From contig CANTUV010000033.1 of the NCBI GenBank assembly GCA_947685225.1, positions 52,987,001 to 53,051,000 on the forward strand: a DNA stretch of 64,000 nt. Direction: 5' to 3'. Origin of the DNA: Garcia nutans. Taxonomy: Eukaryota > Streptophyta > Magnoliopsida > Malpighiales > Euphorbiaceae. The stretch's first letter is position 1. Every line of letters begins with the position of its first letter. The translations under genes and the position numbers were made by a program. Positions 52,909 through 64,000 of the stretch are shown piece after piece. A model generated the notes under the pieces. That model searched no databases. It worked only from the letters and a program-made list of their open reading frames with translations, and was not told the origin of the DNA.

Positions 52909-52935
52909 AATAATAATAATAATAATAATAATAAT
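52909..52935. repeat. (AAT)9 microsatellite
   Basis: Nine uninterrupted AAT units in intergenic DNA. Confidence 0.95.
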
Positions 52936-53865
52936 ATGGTTTGAATCTTATAATCATTTTAATTAAATATGATTCAAGTATTAATTTTTCTTATTTTTCT
53001 TTTCTTTTATATATAATTTTCGTTTTAATTAAAGTTTAAATTTTCGATTTCTTAATTTTCCCCACATTTGTATGGGGAAAAAATTTAAGAAAATTACAAA
53101 ATGGGACCCGAGAAATGACTTTCTAAATTTGGAATTTAAAAAGAAGATCAAATTTCACTCAGCTCGCCAAATGGTAAGGTCCGCCACCGAAGAAGTTGTG
53201 ATGTTTGAATTAACTGACATAAAAAAAATAATAATAAAGCTAACGATCACTTGTTCGCTTCAACTTTCCTTTGGAACCAATAAAAGGCTCGATCCCTTTG
53301 GCATCAAAATTCTGACGAATACACATTTTTCATTTTCATTGCTTTTCAATTTGCTGAACAATCCCTTAAGAAATTAAAATTATTCTGCCTCCCGTCCCGA
53401 AAAAAAGTTTTCTCCGTATTGGATAAAAAATTTACTCCAAACTATTAATTAAAATAAAAAAATTTTAAAAAATTAAATAAAAGAAAATTAATGGATAAAA
53501 TGAAAAATTTCAAATATAAAAGGGGTCAGAGACAAAATACCTAATTATACAAGGGTATAGAAAACAATTTAGTTTGTATTGTAGTTTGTGGTGGGACTTG
53601 AAAAATTGATTGTTTAATTGGCACGAGAAAAAAATGAGGATAGTGTTTCGACTGGTAGAGAAAAAAAAATTGCAGAGCCAAGCCATAAGCCGAGGGTTTT
53701 TGTCGCTACATGATTGCTACCTGCAACCTATCCTCGGCCAACAACGTCCAAATCGCTGATGCTATGGAACTACAAAGCCCTCTTCCTCATTTCTGTGCAC
53801 TCCACGTGTCATCTTCTCATTGGCATTTCACTTTCTCTCAAACATCACTGCCTCTTCCTTTTCCG

Positions 53866-53926
53866 GTCTCTTTTTTTTTTTTTTTTCTCTCTTTCTTTCA
53901 TCTTTTCTCTCTCTCTTTTTATTTCT
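53866..53926 (+). promoter_or_regulatory. Pyrimidine-rich tract in the kinase leader/promoter
   Basis: A run of T and CT repeats (CTCTCTTTC, CTCTCTCTC) about 600 bp before the kinase ATG. CT-rich tracts are common near plant transcription starts and 5' UTRs. A GTAAGT donor-like site at 54132 would allow a 5' UTR intron, but none can be proved. Confidence 0.4.
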
Positions 53927-54511
53927 GAGCTCCCACTTTTGAACCCTCATCGGAACACATACTCCGAATATCTTCTTCATTGGAGCTTCTCTTTCCGGTC
54001 CAGACTGAAAAGAGTTATCGTTTTCGTTACCTGTTATCCTTTTTTTAGTCTTAAAATTTTCGGTACTGATTATTGAGTTTCATTGATGTAGCTTAAAAGG
54101 CGACGTTGTGTTTATTTTCTTTAGCGTCGACTGTAAGTAGTTGCTTTTGATTCATCTCCGTTTTTATTGTTATTTTATTTTTTCTTCTCTCTTTTATGAA
54201 CTTCACGCAAGAGAAGGCTTCCGCCCGAAGCGAAATTCTGAAAAGAAGGAACCGAATTTTATTTTATTTGATTTTTTTCAATTAAAGTCAAGGAATAATT
54301 GGGGAGAAATTTATAGCGAAAGCAAGACAAAGGAATCATATTATTTTGGTTTCGGTCTAATGTGCAAAATTGGAGGGGAAAATGTTGATCATTAGTTGAC
54401 CTTGTGGAATTTTAATAATGATTTTTGATTCTTGAAGTATAAAGTTTATAAGCGAAAGAGTGATAATAAACGAGGAATTCGGGTATAATTTAACGCTGCA
54501 AGTTTTGCAAC

Positions 54512-57500
54512 ATGAGTTGCGGCGGCAGCGACACTAACAGAGGAAGTGGAGGAGCAGGAGAAGAGGTAGAAAATGAGCAGCATCACCATCCTGTTTTACG
54601 GAGGTCCGCCGAGGTTGAACCGGCTTCAGTCAGTCAAAATGATTCCATAACTGCTCACCAATTGTCGATTGATGAAAATCTGCTCGTTGACCCCAAATTA
54701 TTGTTTATCGGCTCCAAAATTGGTGAGGGAGCTCATGGGAAGGTCTATGAAGGCAGGTCAGTGTCAACTATTATATATGTGTGTGCGTGTGTGTTTACGC
54801 TATGTAACGATTGTCCAGTTTGTTAATCGAGAGCAATTTTGCTTTTGTGTTGAATTTTGACTTCTGTTTTTACTGTATATTTTCCCCCTTCTTTTTTCCT
54901 TTCCTTTCCCTCTTAAATTTTAAATTTAAGGTAAATATTTCTGTAGTAAGTAGGCAATGTTAGCTATGGCTGGATTCTGAACAAATACTATGTTGTGTTG
55001 CCCCTTAAGTGACTTATTTTTCGTGTTGGAATGGATTTGTGATTTTAATGATAATTGATATGAAAATCCATTAGTCAAAGGGCTAGAAATCATACTTGCT
55101 TTCTCATTTTGTTGTATAATTGACATTTGCGGACCTGATTGGTATGTAAATTGTATTTGTAAATTTTTTAGTATGATTTTCATCTTTTACATTTTGTATA
55201 ATTTTGGTTGTATAAACTATTACTAGATCCTGTTCCATTGTATAAAATGTGCAGTCGTGCCTTCGCACCAAGTTTCCAAGAGTAGTTTTTCTGTCAGCTA
55301 GTGTCCTTGTTATGTAGGTGCAGTCGAATATTTTTCCAGGTATGGTGATCGAATTGTTGCCATCAAAGTGCTTCACCGAGGGAGCACTTCAGAAGAAAGA
55401 GCTGCATTGGAGAATCGTTTTGCCCGTGAAGTTAACATGATGTCTCGAGTAAAACACGAAAATCTTGTCAAGGTAAGCATTGGAATTTACTGTTTACCTG
55501 AGAGGTTCCCTTTATGCAGTTATTATTCACCTTGCATATCATCATAAGGATTTTTTCTCTTTGATGTTTCCTTATTATTGTTGTTATGATGTTGTTATTC
55601 ATGTTTCTTTTTTATTGTGGTTGTCACTTGCCCCATCCATTCCCATTTGACTGTGTATAGAATATTTCTTCCCTTTGCAGTTTGTTGGAGCTTGTAAGGA
55701 TCCGCTGATGGTGATAGTAACTGAGCTATTACCTGGGATGTCACTCCGTAAATATTTGGTTAGGATTCGTCCAAAACAATTAGAACTTCTTGTGGCTTTA
55801 AATTTTGCCCTTGACATTGCACGAGCGATGGAATGTTTGCACGCAAATGGGATCATACACAGAGATCTTAAACCAGGTATTTAGTATTGATGTGGTGAAA
55901 ATCAATGATGGATATAGACCTTCAAACTAAGGGGAGGGTTGGGGGGGAGGGAGAAGAGGGCTGGGGGTGGAGGGGGGATTCCTTGGAGATTATGTGGCCC
56001 AGAAAGGTTATGGACCTTACAGATCATGCCGTATCGATGCTACTGAAGATGATGCAATATTTTAATTTTATCTATCTTTTCTCTCTTATCAAAGAGAAAC
56101 ATCTGACTGCATCTAGCACTAGAAATAAGGAGCCATTGATGGAAACATCATGCTCGAAACAATTTTTTGTCTTGTTTTTCTAAAATACTACGCAAATACA
56201 CAATCCAGTTAAATCATTGACAAAGCTAATTATGCTTCATTTCAGTTCTTATTTAGTTTTTTTTGTAGTCCTAAATGTACAGATCTTGCTGCTAGAGTTG
56301 GGGCTAAAAATCTAGTTAACATTGTTCTGAATCTGTTTTACCAAAAAGAGTGGATTCCATTCCTGGATGATATAAGGCATCCAATGTAGTTTACATCTTC
56401 AAGTTTTCACCAATGTATTAAAATTTATCCATTAATGCAGATAATTTGTTGCTTACGGCAAATCAGAAGTCTGTGAAGCTTGCGGATTTTGGTCTCGCAA
56501 GAGAAGAATCTGTGACTGAAATGATGACTGCTGAAACTGGGACTTACCGCTGGATGGCTCCTGAGGTTTGTGCCTTCTTTCTCATGTTATTGATTGTTTT
56601 GGTTTCATATGATCTGATGCAAGTAACAAAGATGTTTATGATGCTTTGGTACATTCCTTTAGAAATATATTACTATAGAATGCACACCGACCGTGTATTT
56701 ATAGGGAAATAGAAATTAACTTCTTAACTAACAGGATAGTTCTTTTCCACTTCCATTTTGGCAAAAGTTCATTGTCTGTATATTTTTTTGGTAGTCCTCA
56801 TGGAGAAACAAAATGGAAAATTCTTTGACTAATTTGCGTGTTTAAAAACAATTTTACGACACATTTTTGCTCGTGTTTTTATTTTTTTGAAAAATGCAAT
56901 TTGTTTCATCTATGTTTTTTATCATTTTACATGATGGGATCACACTTCATCTGTGCACTGATATTCATTGATTTCAGCTGAGATATGAGTGTTAAATGGC
57001 TTAGCTGGAATAATTTTAGTTTAGGACCATTCTTCATCATTGTTGTATTTATTTTCTTGCAAGGACCATTTCTTTTGCATTAATTTTCAGCTCTTGCATT
57101 GTTTTATTAACAGTGGCTTTGCAGTTGTATAGCACTGTGACATTGCGCCAGGGTGAGAAGAAGCATTACAATAACAAAGTTGATGTCTATAGCTTTGGAA
57201 TTGTTTTATGGGAATTGCTGACTAACCGCATGCCATTTGAAGGCATGTCGAATTTGCAGGCTGCTTATGCAGCTGCTTTCAAGGTGAAAAACTTGCAAGA
57301 AGTTGTTTTTATGTAGTTTATATGTTTATATTTTTCCATTCACTTAATTTGGTTGTGTAGCTTAAGATGATTGGATCATTGTGTCAAATCTAGTCTTACA
57401 TAGACAAATATATTTTTGATTCTTATGTTATCTGGTCATGCTGCTGGAGGATTATCCTTGCTGAAGTTACATTATGTGTTATGGATGTCACAGGTAACAA

Positions 57501-57837
57501 CTAAGTTCAATATTTCTAACTGAACTTTTTGCTTTTGAGAATGCAGCAAGAGAGGCCCATTCTTCCAGAGGACATATCTCCTGATCTTGCATTTATCATT
57601 CAGTCTTGTTGGGTTGAAGACTCCAACTTGAGGCCTAGCTTTGGTCAGATCATCCGCATGCTTAATGCATTCCGTTTTACCCTCTCTCCACCGCCACCGT
57701 CTGTGCCAGAATCTGATGCCAACGAGGCAGCAGCATCAAGTAATGGCACTATGACTGAGTTTTCTGCCCGTGCAAGAGGAAAGTTTGCTTTCCTTCGCCA
57801 ACTATTCACAGCTAAGAAGACTAGGAACTCTCAATGA
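54512..57837 (+). CDS. Raf-like (ATN1-type, group C) protein kinase, 6 exons, 382 aa
   Basis: Cytosolic Ser/Thr kinase of the MAPKKK-like Raf family, close in appearance to Arabidopsis At5g01850/ATN1. Exons: 54512-54756, 55340-55472, 55681-55876, 56441-56565, 57125-57283, 57547-57837; all GT-AG with matching phases. The N-terminal 60 residues are Gly/Glu/His-rich and not conserved. The kinase domain follows with the glycine loop IGEGAHGKVYEG (70-81), the ATP Lys91 in VAIK, HRDLKPDN (186-193, catalytic Asp188), DFG (207-209) and APE (231-233). Then come DVYSFGIVLWELLTNRMPFEG and a subdomain XI Arg in NLRPSF. All catalytic residues are present, so the kinase should be active. The C-terminal tail (about 60 residues) is basic near its end (KFAFLRQLFTAKK). 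Introns are 200 to 580 bp. Intron 3 contains an unusual G-rich island. Confidence 0.95.
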
Positions 57838-60376
57838 ATGGGTAAAGTTTTGGAATATTTTCTTTTTTGTTCCAGCTCAAAGAAATTTGTGCTGTCACAG
57901 AGATAAATATTACAAACCAATATGGTTAATTCATTAGGTGATGATGGCAGTTAGCAAAGGAAAAAAATGTTGTAAAAACAATGTTAATGAGGGAACTCAG
58001 TTAGTAAAATAAAAAGGACGAGTAATGGGTTTAGAAAATTTATGTCCATATCATTTTTACCTTCTCCACGGACATTTTACTGTGAATGCAACTTGGCGTC
58101 CCATTTTTGCAGTCTGTTTTTTTGGCTTTAAAAAACAGTTATAAATTTATAATGCATGGATTCTTGTGGGACAATATTTTTCTTCTCCAGAATGATTCAA
58201 TAGCTGCAGAGATGACACTAATAGGTATAGCACATGCTTACCGATACATGTAATATCCTTATTCTAGTCCTTAAGGATAAGCAGGTAGTTGACTAGGTGT
58301 GCTTCATTAGTTGGTCTGTTATCGTCTTTCTTTTCTTTGTCCTATCTGGAAATGCTGGCCTCTGGATTAGCATAATTTCTACGTTCAAACTAAATGGAGA
58401 TAAAGTAGATGTTGATGGTTTGTGAAGTTTTAGTCAGAAAGTAAATTTGATTGGTATAGGTGGAATTTTCATGAGACAGTAGCATGAGAATCTTTATACT
58501 GGTATTTCTTTTAAGATTTCTGAAGAAGATACTTATGGTGGTGTAATAGCCAATAAACTCTTGACTAGCTCTTCTTCCCAAATCCCAATTGCATGGCTTC
58601 TTGTATGTCGTCTGGCGATATAAGTAATCCATGAAAATATAGTATAGTCTTTTCTGATGTGATCTTTAGTTTGCAGATGTGCGTTGCTTTTATCATGGAG
58701 GCTACGTTTTATACATTTAAGATCAGCGCAGGTAAGAAGATATTTTCAAGAAACGTAATTGAGGTTTGACATTGGTTGCTTTTCGTTTCAGCTTTCTTTA
58801 TCTTTGAAAATAATCCTATAAACAAAATTTTGTTAAATACAATTTTATAATGTATGTGTGACTTTTTGAGCATTCTTCCCTTCAATTATTTCGTTATTGT
58901 GCAATAAATTATTAAAATTAAAGGAAAAATACATTAGCATCTCAGTTAGTTAAAACTCAATCAACGAAGCACTCTTTAACGTACGGTTTGATTTTTGGGT
59001 AGGAAATTCTAATCTATTATAATTTAGAGTCACTGTATGTTACTGTGAAGTGAACGATAAAACTGTTTAACTGCAGAAGTAGTTTGTTCCATTTGACCAA
59101 TAATGAAGTAATGAACAAACTTGTAACAATAGCTGACAAAAGTTTCTGATGAAAAATTGTAAGGTGGAAGCATGCTTCTTTAAAGCTATCTCTATCTCAC
59201 AATTAATGCAGAGACATGCACGACTGACATCCTCTGTTTCTGTGCTTCCCTTCTCCTCTATAATTTTATCAGCTACAATGCTATACTGTCCTCCTCCTCA
59301 ATTCTTGCTTTTTCGGTGATGATATGCATTTATATTTTATAATATGACATTTTTATACATGCTTAAACACAAATTTTGTAATTTTTCTCAATTCACTCAG
59401 ATTCTTTAATTTTTAAATATTTCATTTTCAATTGCATTTTTCTAAGTTTTACAGTTCCATAAGTTTTAATAAAAAAAAGTTGAGACATTTTATTATTATT
59501 ATTTTTTTTTTCAAAAAGTGGAGGGTTAACTATGTATTAAGCCTTCTTTTGTGAGAGAAAATGCAGTAATCCTATTTTAGATTATGTAAAAGTAGGTTTG
59601 TTTTTGAATTCAGAGGATTCAGAACAATGGTTGTGGTTTAGATTGCGACTTGTGTATGTAGGCTGTACCAATAATGTAACTGTTGTTACTCTGAACTCTG
59701 AAAAGTTCGTCACTGCTCCTGTGGCAATCTAGGAAAACGTCCATTTACTAGCTACACAAAAATCATTCAAATTTTATGATTATACTGTAAATAATTCACA
59801 TCCAATTACTTTTATTTCAAAATTTGTTTTTAAAATCATTAAAAATTTTGAAAAAATATATATTTTTTATTTACTTATTTTATTTTATGAAAAAACTTAT
59901 TTAATTTAAAATGTTTTAATTTAAATTTTTAGTAATACATATCATTAGTGTTAGCCAAGATTCGGGAAGAGAGAAATTTTTTTTTAACTTCCTTTTTTAA
60001 CCTTGTCTAAAATGAGTTTGGATATCAATTTCTATAAGGTAAATTAACAGCTTTTTCTCCTTTTTTTTTTCTAAATTTTATTATTTGAGTTGTTATTGGA
60101 ACCACAACAACTAAATGAAAGTGAACGTTGATTTCACAAAAGTATTTTGAATTTAAAAAGTTTTGGAGTTAAAATTGTTGGTTCTGAAATTATTGCTGAT
60201 ATTTAAGTAATTAAATTCTTTTAAAGATATAAAAGAGATTTTTGGTAAAAAAAATTCTAAAAAATTTAAGTTAATTTATTATTTTGGTAGTTAACATTAG
60301 AAAAAGAAGAATTATTTTTGTTTTTTAACTGAAATCTTAAAATTTTACTTGATAAAAAGTAGGTTTAAGCGCTTTC

Positions 60377-60378
60377 TT

Positions 60379-60426
<48 letters not shown>

Positions 60427-60428
60427 AA
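60377..60428. repeat. (TA)n within a perfect palindrome
   Basis: TTTCTTTTATAT at the left and ATATAAAAGAAA at the right flank about 18 TA units, making a 52 bp self-complementary stretch about 720 bp before the MACPF ATG. Confidence 0.9.
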
Positions 60429-60770
60429 CACGGGCAAACTCAAGAGTGAGCATACAGCATAGCAGCTGTCCCCTGTCAGATTGAACTCTCTCTCTCTCTG
60501 TTTCTCCGAGATGATAAATAATTAAATATCGAATCCATTGACTAATCTCAAGTAATTACCGTTTGGTATTATAAGTCGCGTCAAAATCTAAGGAATTCAA
60601 TGGTCAATCTCTCTCAGGCGAACTAACACGCTAATATCACTGCGTTTCGTTGAAATAAATAAATAAGAAAATTAAAGACTATAAAGCCAATGCCTATGGT
60701 AGAAATAAAAGTACACAGAGAATTTACCGAGAAAATATAAGGGGACAAAAAAGAAGTGGAGAAAATAGTA

Positions 60771-60814
60771 GAAAGAGAGAGGGAGAGGGAGAGGGAGAGG
60801 GAGAGAGAGAAAGG
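60771..60814 (+). promoter_or_regulatory. GA-rich (GGGAGA)n block in the MACPF leader/promoter
   Basis: Repeated GAGAGG/GGGAGA units about 335 bp before the ATG. GA repeats of this kind are bound by plant BPC (GAGA-binding) factors and are frequent in 5' UTRs. Confidence 0.5.
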
Positions 60815-61147
60815 TTAGATAATCTTCCATGGAATTCAAGATCCAGAGTATTTTATATATATATAATTCCTGAAAATTCTCGCTATCGTTTTCCGATTCT
60901 GATTCTTCTTCGAAGACCTCATCTTTGAGTCAACTCTTGTTTTGTCATAGGAACTAGAAGTGTGATGTGGTTTTGGAATATGGGTTTTGATCTGAACATG
61001 TCTGAGCTTCTTCAAATACCAAAACCATTGGAATTTGCTCAACCGCGAAGCTGAATTATCGAAACAAGGATTTGGGATTTTAGGGAAATAACAAGGGAAT
61101 CGGGAAGGGGGGAAGTCGGGGCAGAGGGGATTTTTTTGTGATGAGAA

Positions 61148-64000
61148 ATGGGGGAGAATGCAATTGGAAATGCAAGTGCAAATGCTTCGGCTATGCACAC
61201 GGCAATGAATTCTGTGCAGGCACTGGGGAGAGGATTCGATATGAACTTCGATACGAGGTTGTTGTACTGTAAAGGAGTAGCAGGGTCTAAGGTGGTCCAG
61301 ATTGATGAGAAACATACCAGAAATCTCTATTTGTATGATGATATAGAATTGCCTAATATATCCAGAGATGTTAATAAGTCTTTGGATTCTCAGGGTCGAC
61401 AGAGTTCTGGTGTTTGTACTTTCAATGAGGTACGGAATGCTGCTATCTATTCTATGAGTCTTCTTTTCAATTTTCTTATTATTTATGTTTCTCCACAGGC
61501 TTTTTTTTATGTAGTTTTATTTTGTTTTTTATAGTTTAGTTCTTGCAAGGGGGGGATTTGGTGGTTGAGGCGGTGTTGTAGATTAGCTTTGGAAACATGT
61601 GCATGAATGAGCTCAGTTAAGCATCTGAAGAAGATTGAGCTCGGTATAGTTCACCTTAATGGTGCTTAAAATAGAACAATTGAGCTTGGGCCAAGAATAA
61701 ACTGTAGTAAAATTCAATTACTATTTCTTCTCAATCCAGGCTTAACCATGTAAAGGCTAGGCTGGGTTTCTTTCACTGATTGTATCACGCTTCTAAATCA
61801 TTGATTATTTGAGTTGTTTTGCTCAAAGTGGAATTTAACTTGCGTCATAACTATTACATTTCCTTTCTATTCGATTATTTCTTGGATAATTCTCATCTAA
61901 ATTATTACACTATTCAACATGCCCCAAGAACGTAGTGCTTCTTTCTGAACTTCTATTCAGCATCTTGCTAAGGGATTTGTACTTTAAATATAAATAGAGT
62001 TTTAAGGTTTAGCTTTTTGAAACATTCAGGGCTGAGTGATGTTGTGAACTGAATGTTAAGGGATAAATGTGAAAGAAAAGTACTCGCTGATTTACTTGGT
62101 GCTGTAGATTTGATTCCAAATGATTGAGATTGATATTTTCACATCTGATGGTGTTAAATATGAAATACATCACCTAAAGTTGTTCTAATCTACTTCTCAT
62201 AATGCATGACTGCAGATGGTGGAGTACTTCAATCAGAAGGCTAATGTATCTGGGGGCATTCCCATTGGTAGTTTCAATTCTGCATTTAGTTTTACAGGTT
62301 CAAAGCATGTTGATGCTGCAGCTACAAAGACCCTCTCAATGGATGGATTTTATATTCCACTTGCCAAGGTCCAACTTATCAAATCGCCCTTAGTGTTGCA
62401 GGAAAATGTTAAACGGGCTGTCCCAAATTGTTGGGACCCTGCATCCCTGGCAAGGTATGCAAGTTCATTATTCAAGGAGAATATTGGCATCATCGTTTCA
62501 AATTGTCCTTAACTAGGACCAACGCTTTTTGACAGCTTTATTGAAAATTTTGGAACGCATGTTATCACTTCTGTAACAATTGGCGGCAAGGATATGATAT
62601 ACGTTAAACAACATCAGTCATCCCCCTTATCAATCATGGAGATAAAGAATTATGTTCAGGATATTGGAAATCAGAGGTTCTCTGACACAGAGAGTAATAC
62701 AAGTTCAGGTCCTATGAAAATCAAGGATAAGGCTAGTACCAAAATATTTCTTTACTTGTTTTTCTTCCTTGATCCATTTTGCTTCATTATAACTGTTGGC
62801 TCATTCTAGATTATTCTTGAATTACAGAGTGGTGATTCTGGTTTATTTAACAGCCAAGGAATATATCCACAACCCACTAGTGCTCCATATGTTACCGGCA
62901 AAGAAGTATGCAGCAGTCATTATTTTTCTATTATTAGAATTGTTGTCTCACTTTTGTTTTGATGATGTGTTTTTTTCTATGTTTTTTTCAATTTTGACAT
63001 TGTTGTTTTTTTTTTTGAATGGATAAATCTCGTTCTTGCCATTTTATCAGCCTAGACATTGGCCAATAGCAAATTTGAACGATCTGTGCACTTTGCAAAT
63101 GAGTAGCTATCAATATGCTAAACTGAATCCAATTCCTTTATCTGAACTTCATTTGATTTCCCCGTATGAGTTCTCTAATTGCATTAATGAAGTGTATGTG
63201 ATGCATTTAAGCCATTGATTCAACTTTGTGATCCTATCTTGAATTTTTTCTAAGTTGAATATTTAGGTGCAATAACTTTTTAGCACAATGATCTCATTAA
63301 CTGCAATTATGAATTTAATATATAAGTTTATGGCATATGTTGAGAAGGATTTGGATGCAGATAGCTGACATGGCATGTTATTGATATGCATCTAATAGGC
63401 TTATCTTCATGACCAAAATTTTGTATTTATAAGAGTGGAAGATCTGCTGTTTACGTTTTCTCATTATTAATTGCTAAAAGTGCTAGATTTAACTCTGTCG
63501 GATGAAGATGGAGCCTTAAGTTTTCTGAAACCTTTTATGAATATAGGATGTTACTGTCATTTTTCGGAGGAGGGGAGGAGATGATTTGGAACAAAATAAC
63601 ACCCGTTGGGCTAGAACTGTGAAATCCTCTCCAGACATCATTGAGATGACTTTTGTTCCTATCACAGATCTTCTCAATGGGGCGCCTGGAAAAGAGCATC
63701 TGACTCGTGCAATTGGTCTATACCTTGAATGTAATGGATAGCTCACTGCTTATTTTGTACTGTGCTGCTAATATCAAAGTACTCTTCCTAATTGCTATTC
63801 ACTTGTTTTTTATAATTCTGCACAGACAAACCCCCAATTGAAGAGCTGAGATATTTTCTGGAGTTCCAGATTCCTCGAATATGGGCTCCGGTGCAAGAAA
63901 ATATTCCTGGCCACCAAAGAAAGGAACCTGTTTGCCCATCTTTGCAGTTCAGCATAATGGGGCCAAAACTTTATGTTTGCCAGGAGCAGGTGTGCATTCT
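61148..64000 (+). CDS. MACPF-domain protein of the NSL1/CAD1 family, 5' part (6 exons, 381 aa visible)
   Basis: Plant membrane-attack-complex/perforin-domain proteins; Arabidopsis NSL1 and CAD1 restrain salicylate-linked cell death. Exons: 61148-61429, 62216-62454, 62536-62731, 62828-62905, 63547-63730, 63826-63989, continuing beyond the window. The start is the ATG at 61148 (MGENAIGNAS). Recognisable parts are ALGRGFDMNFDTRLLYCKG in exon 1; the KANVSGGIPIGSFNSAFSFTG segment in exon 2; the MACPF core FIENFGTHVITSVTIGGKD in exon 3; SQGIYPQPTSAPYVTGKE in exon 4; and RRRGGDDLEQ, PGKEHLTRAI, ELRYFLEFQIPRIWAPVQ and HQRKEPVCPSLQFSIMGPKLYVCQEQ in exons 5-6. Phases agree throughout. The intron between exons 3 and 4 appears to start with GC (62732) and not GT, and intron 2 is only 81 bp. 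It most resembles the At4g24290/NSL1 type; the exact paralogue is uncertain. Confidence 0.93.

Larger units (their letters stand above)
45591..54511. other. Intergenic region between the MATE and kinase genes
   Basis: 45591-46100 probably includes the MATE 3' UTR. Most of the rest is AT-rich without genes. 47960-48560 is a GC-richer island with inverted repeats but no recognisable protein. A degenerate repeat occurs at about 50070-50670, and (AAT)9 at 52909-52935. From about 53640 composition changes toward the kinase promoter and leader. Confidence 0.5.
57838..61147. other. Intergenic region between the kinase and MACPF genes
   Basis: 57838-58250 is the likely kinase 3' UTR, with an AATAAA at 58008. 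No gene is seen in the rest. The right part holds a (TA)n palindrome (60377-60428), a CT tract near 60485 and a GA-rich block (60771-60814) that belong to the MACPF promoter or leader. Confidence 0.55.

Noticed and set aside
53710..54076. Frames over the CT-rich tract before the kinase
   Set aside because: They translate a pyrimidine repeat; this region fits the kinase 5' leader or promoter.
63036..63218. A possible extra MACPF exon near 63.05 kb
   Set aside because: Exon 4 (phase 0, ending GKE) joins directly to exon 5 (DVTVIF) in agreement with the family, so this frame lies in the intron.

Overview
This window is nuclear DNA of a flowering plant, almost certainly a eudicot. It is very AT-rich, its genes are split by GT-AG introns, and all five host genes belong to known plant families. 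It also carries a Ty1/copia retrotransposon, a hAT-type DNA transposon and many short poly-A/T insertion scars. I see no rRNA, tRNA or CRISPR.

Layout: 1-3857 is AT-rich intergenic DNA. 3858-12936 (minus) is a nine-exon gene for a 903-residue nucleotidyltransferase / PAP-OAS1 protein. Its third intron holds a complete 579 bp non-autonomous hAT element (7908-8486) with a perfect 8 bp target duplication, and that element carries what looks like a captured fragment of an unrelated host gene. 12937-15219 is intergenic with a diverged tandem array. 15220-21082 (minus) is a decayed copia element with both 173 bp LTRs, and 21199-25640 is a second, LTR-less copy truncated at both ends. At the junction the 5' leader is present in inverted orientation on both sides of the LTR. 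25900-29281 (plus) is a nine-exon gene for a 225-residue membrane protein of unrecognised function; its start codon is only about 260 bp from the copia remnant. 29282-41829 is a long gene-poor tract with short insertions and a SINE candidate. 41830-45590 (plus) is a two-exon MATE transporter. 45591-54511 is mostly AT-rich, with one GC-richer island near 48 kb. 54512-57837 (plus) is a six-exon Raf-like kinase of the ATN1 type. From 61148 to beyond the window end (plus) is a MACPF-domain gene of the NSL1/CAD1 family; six exons are visible and one intron appears to be GC-AG.

Exon joins for all five genes were worked out by hand from open frame, splice consensus and phase, and every join keeps the reading frame. 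The genes do not form a pathway. The kinase, the MATE carrier and the MACPF protein each belong to families linked to stress or hormone/defence responses, but nothing here shows co-regulation. The most unusual objects are the gene-carrying hAT element and the inverted leader junction of the copia pair.
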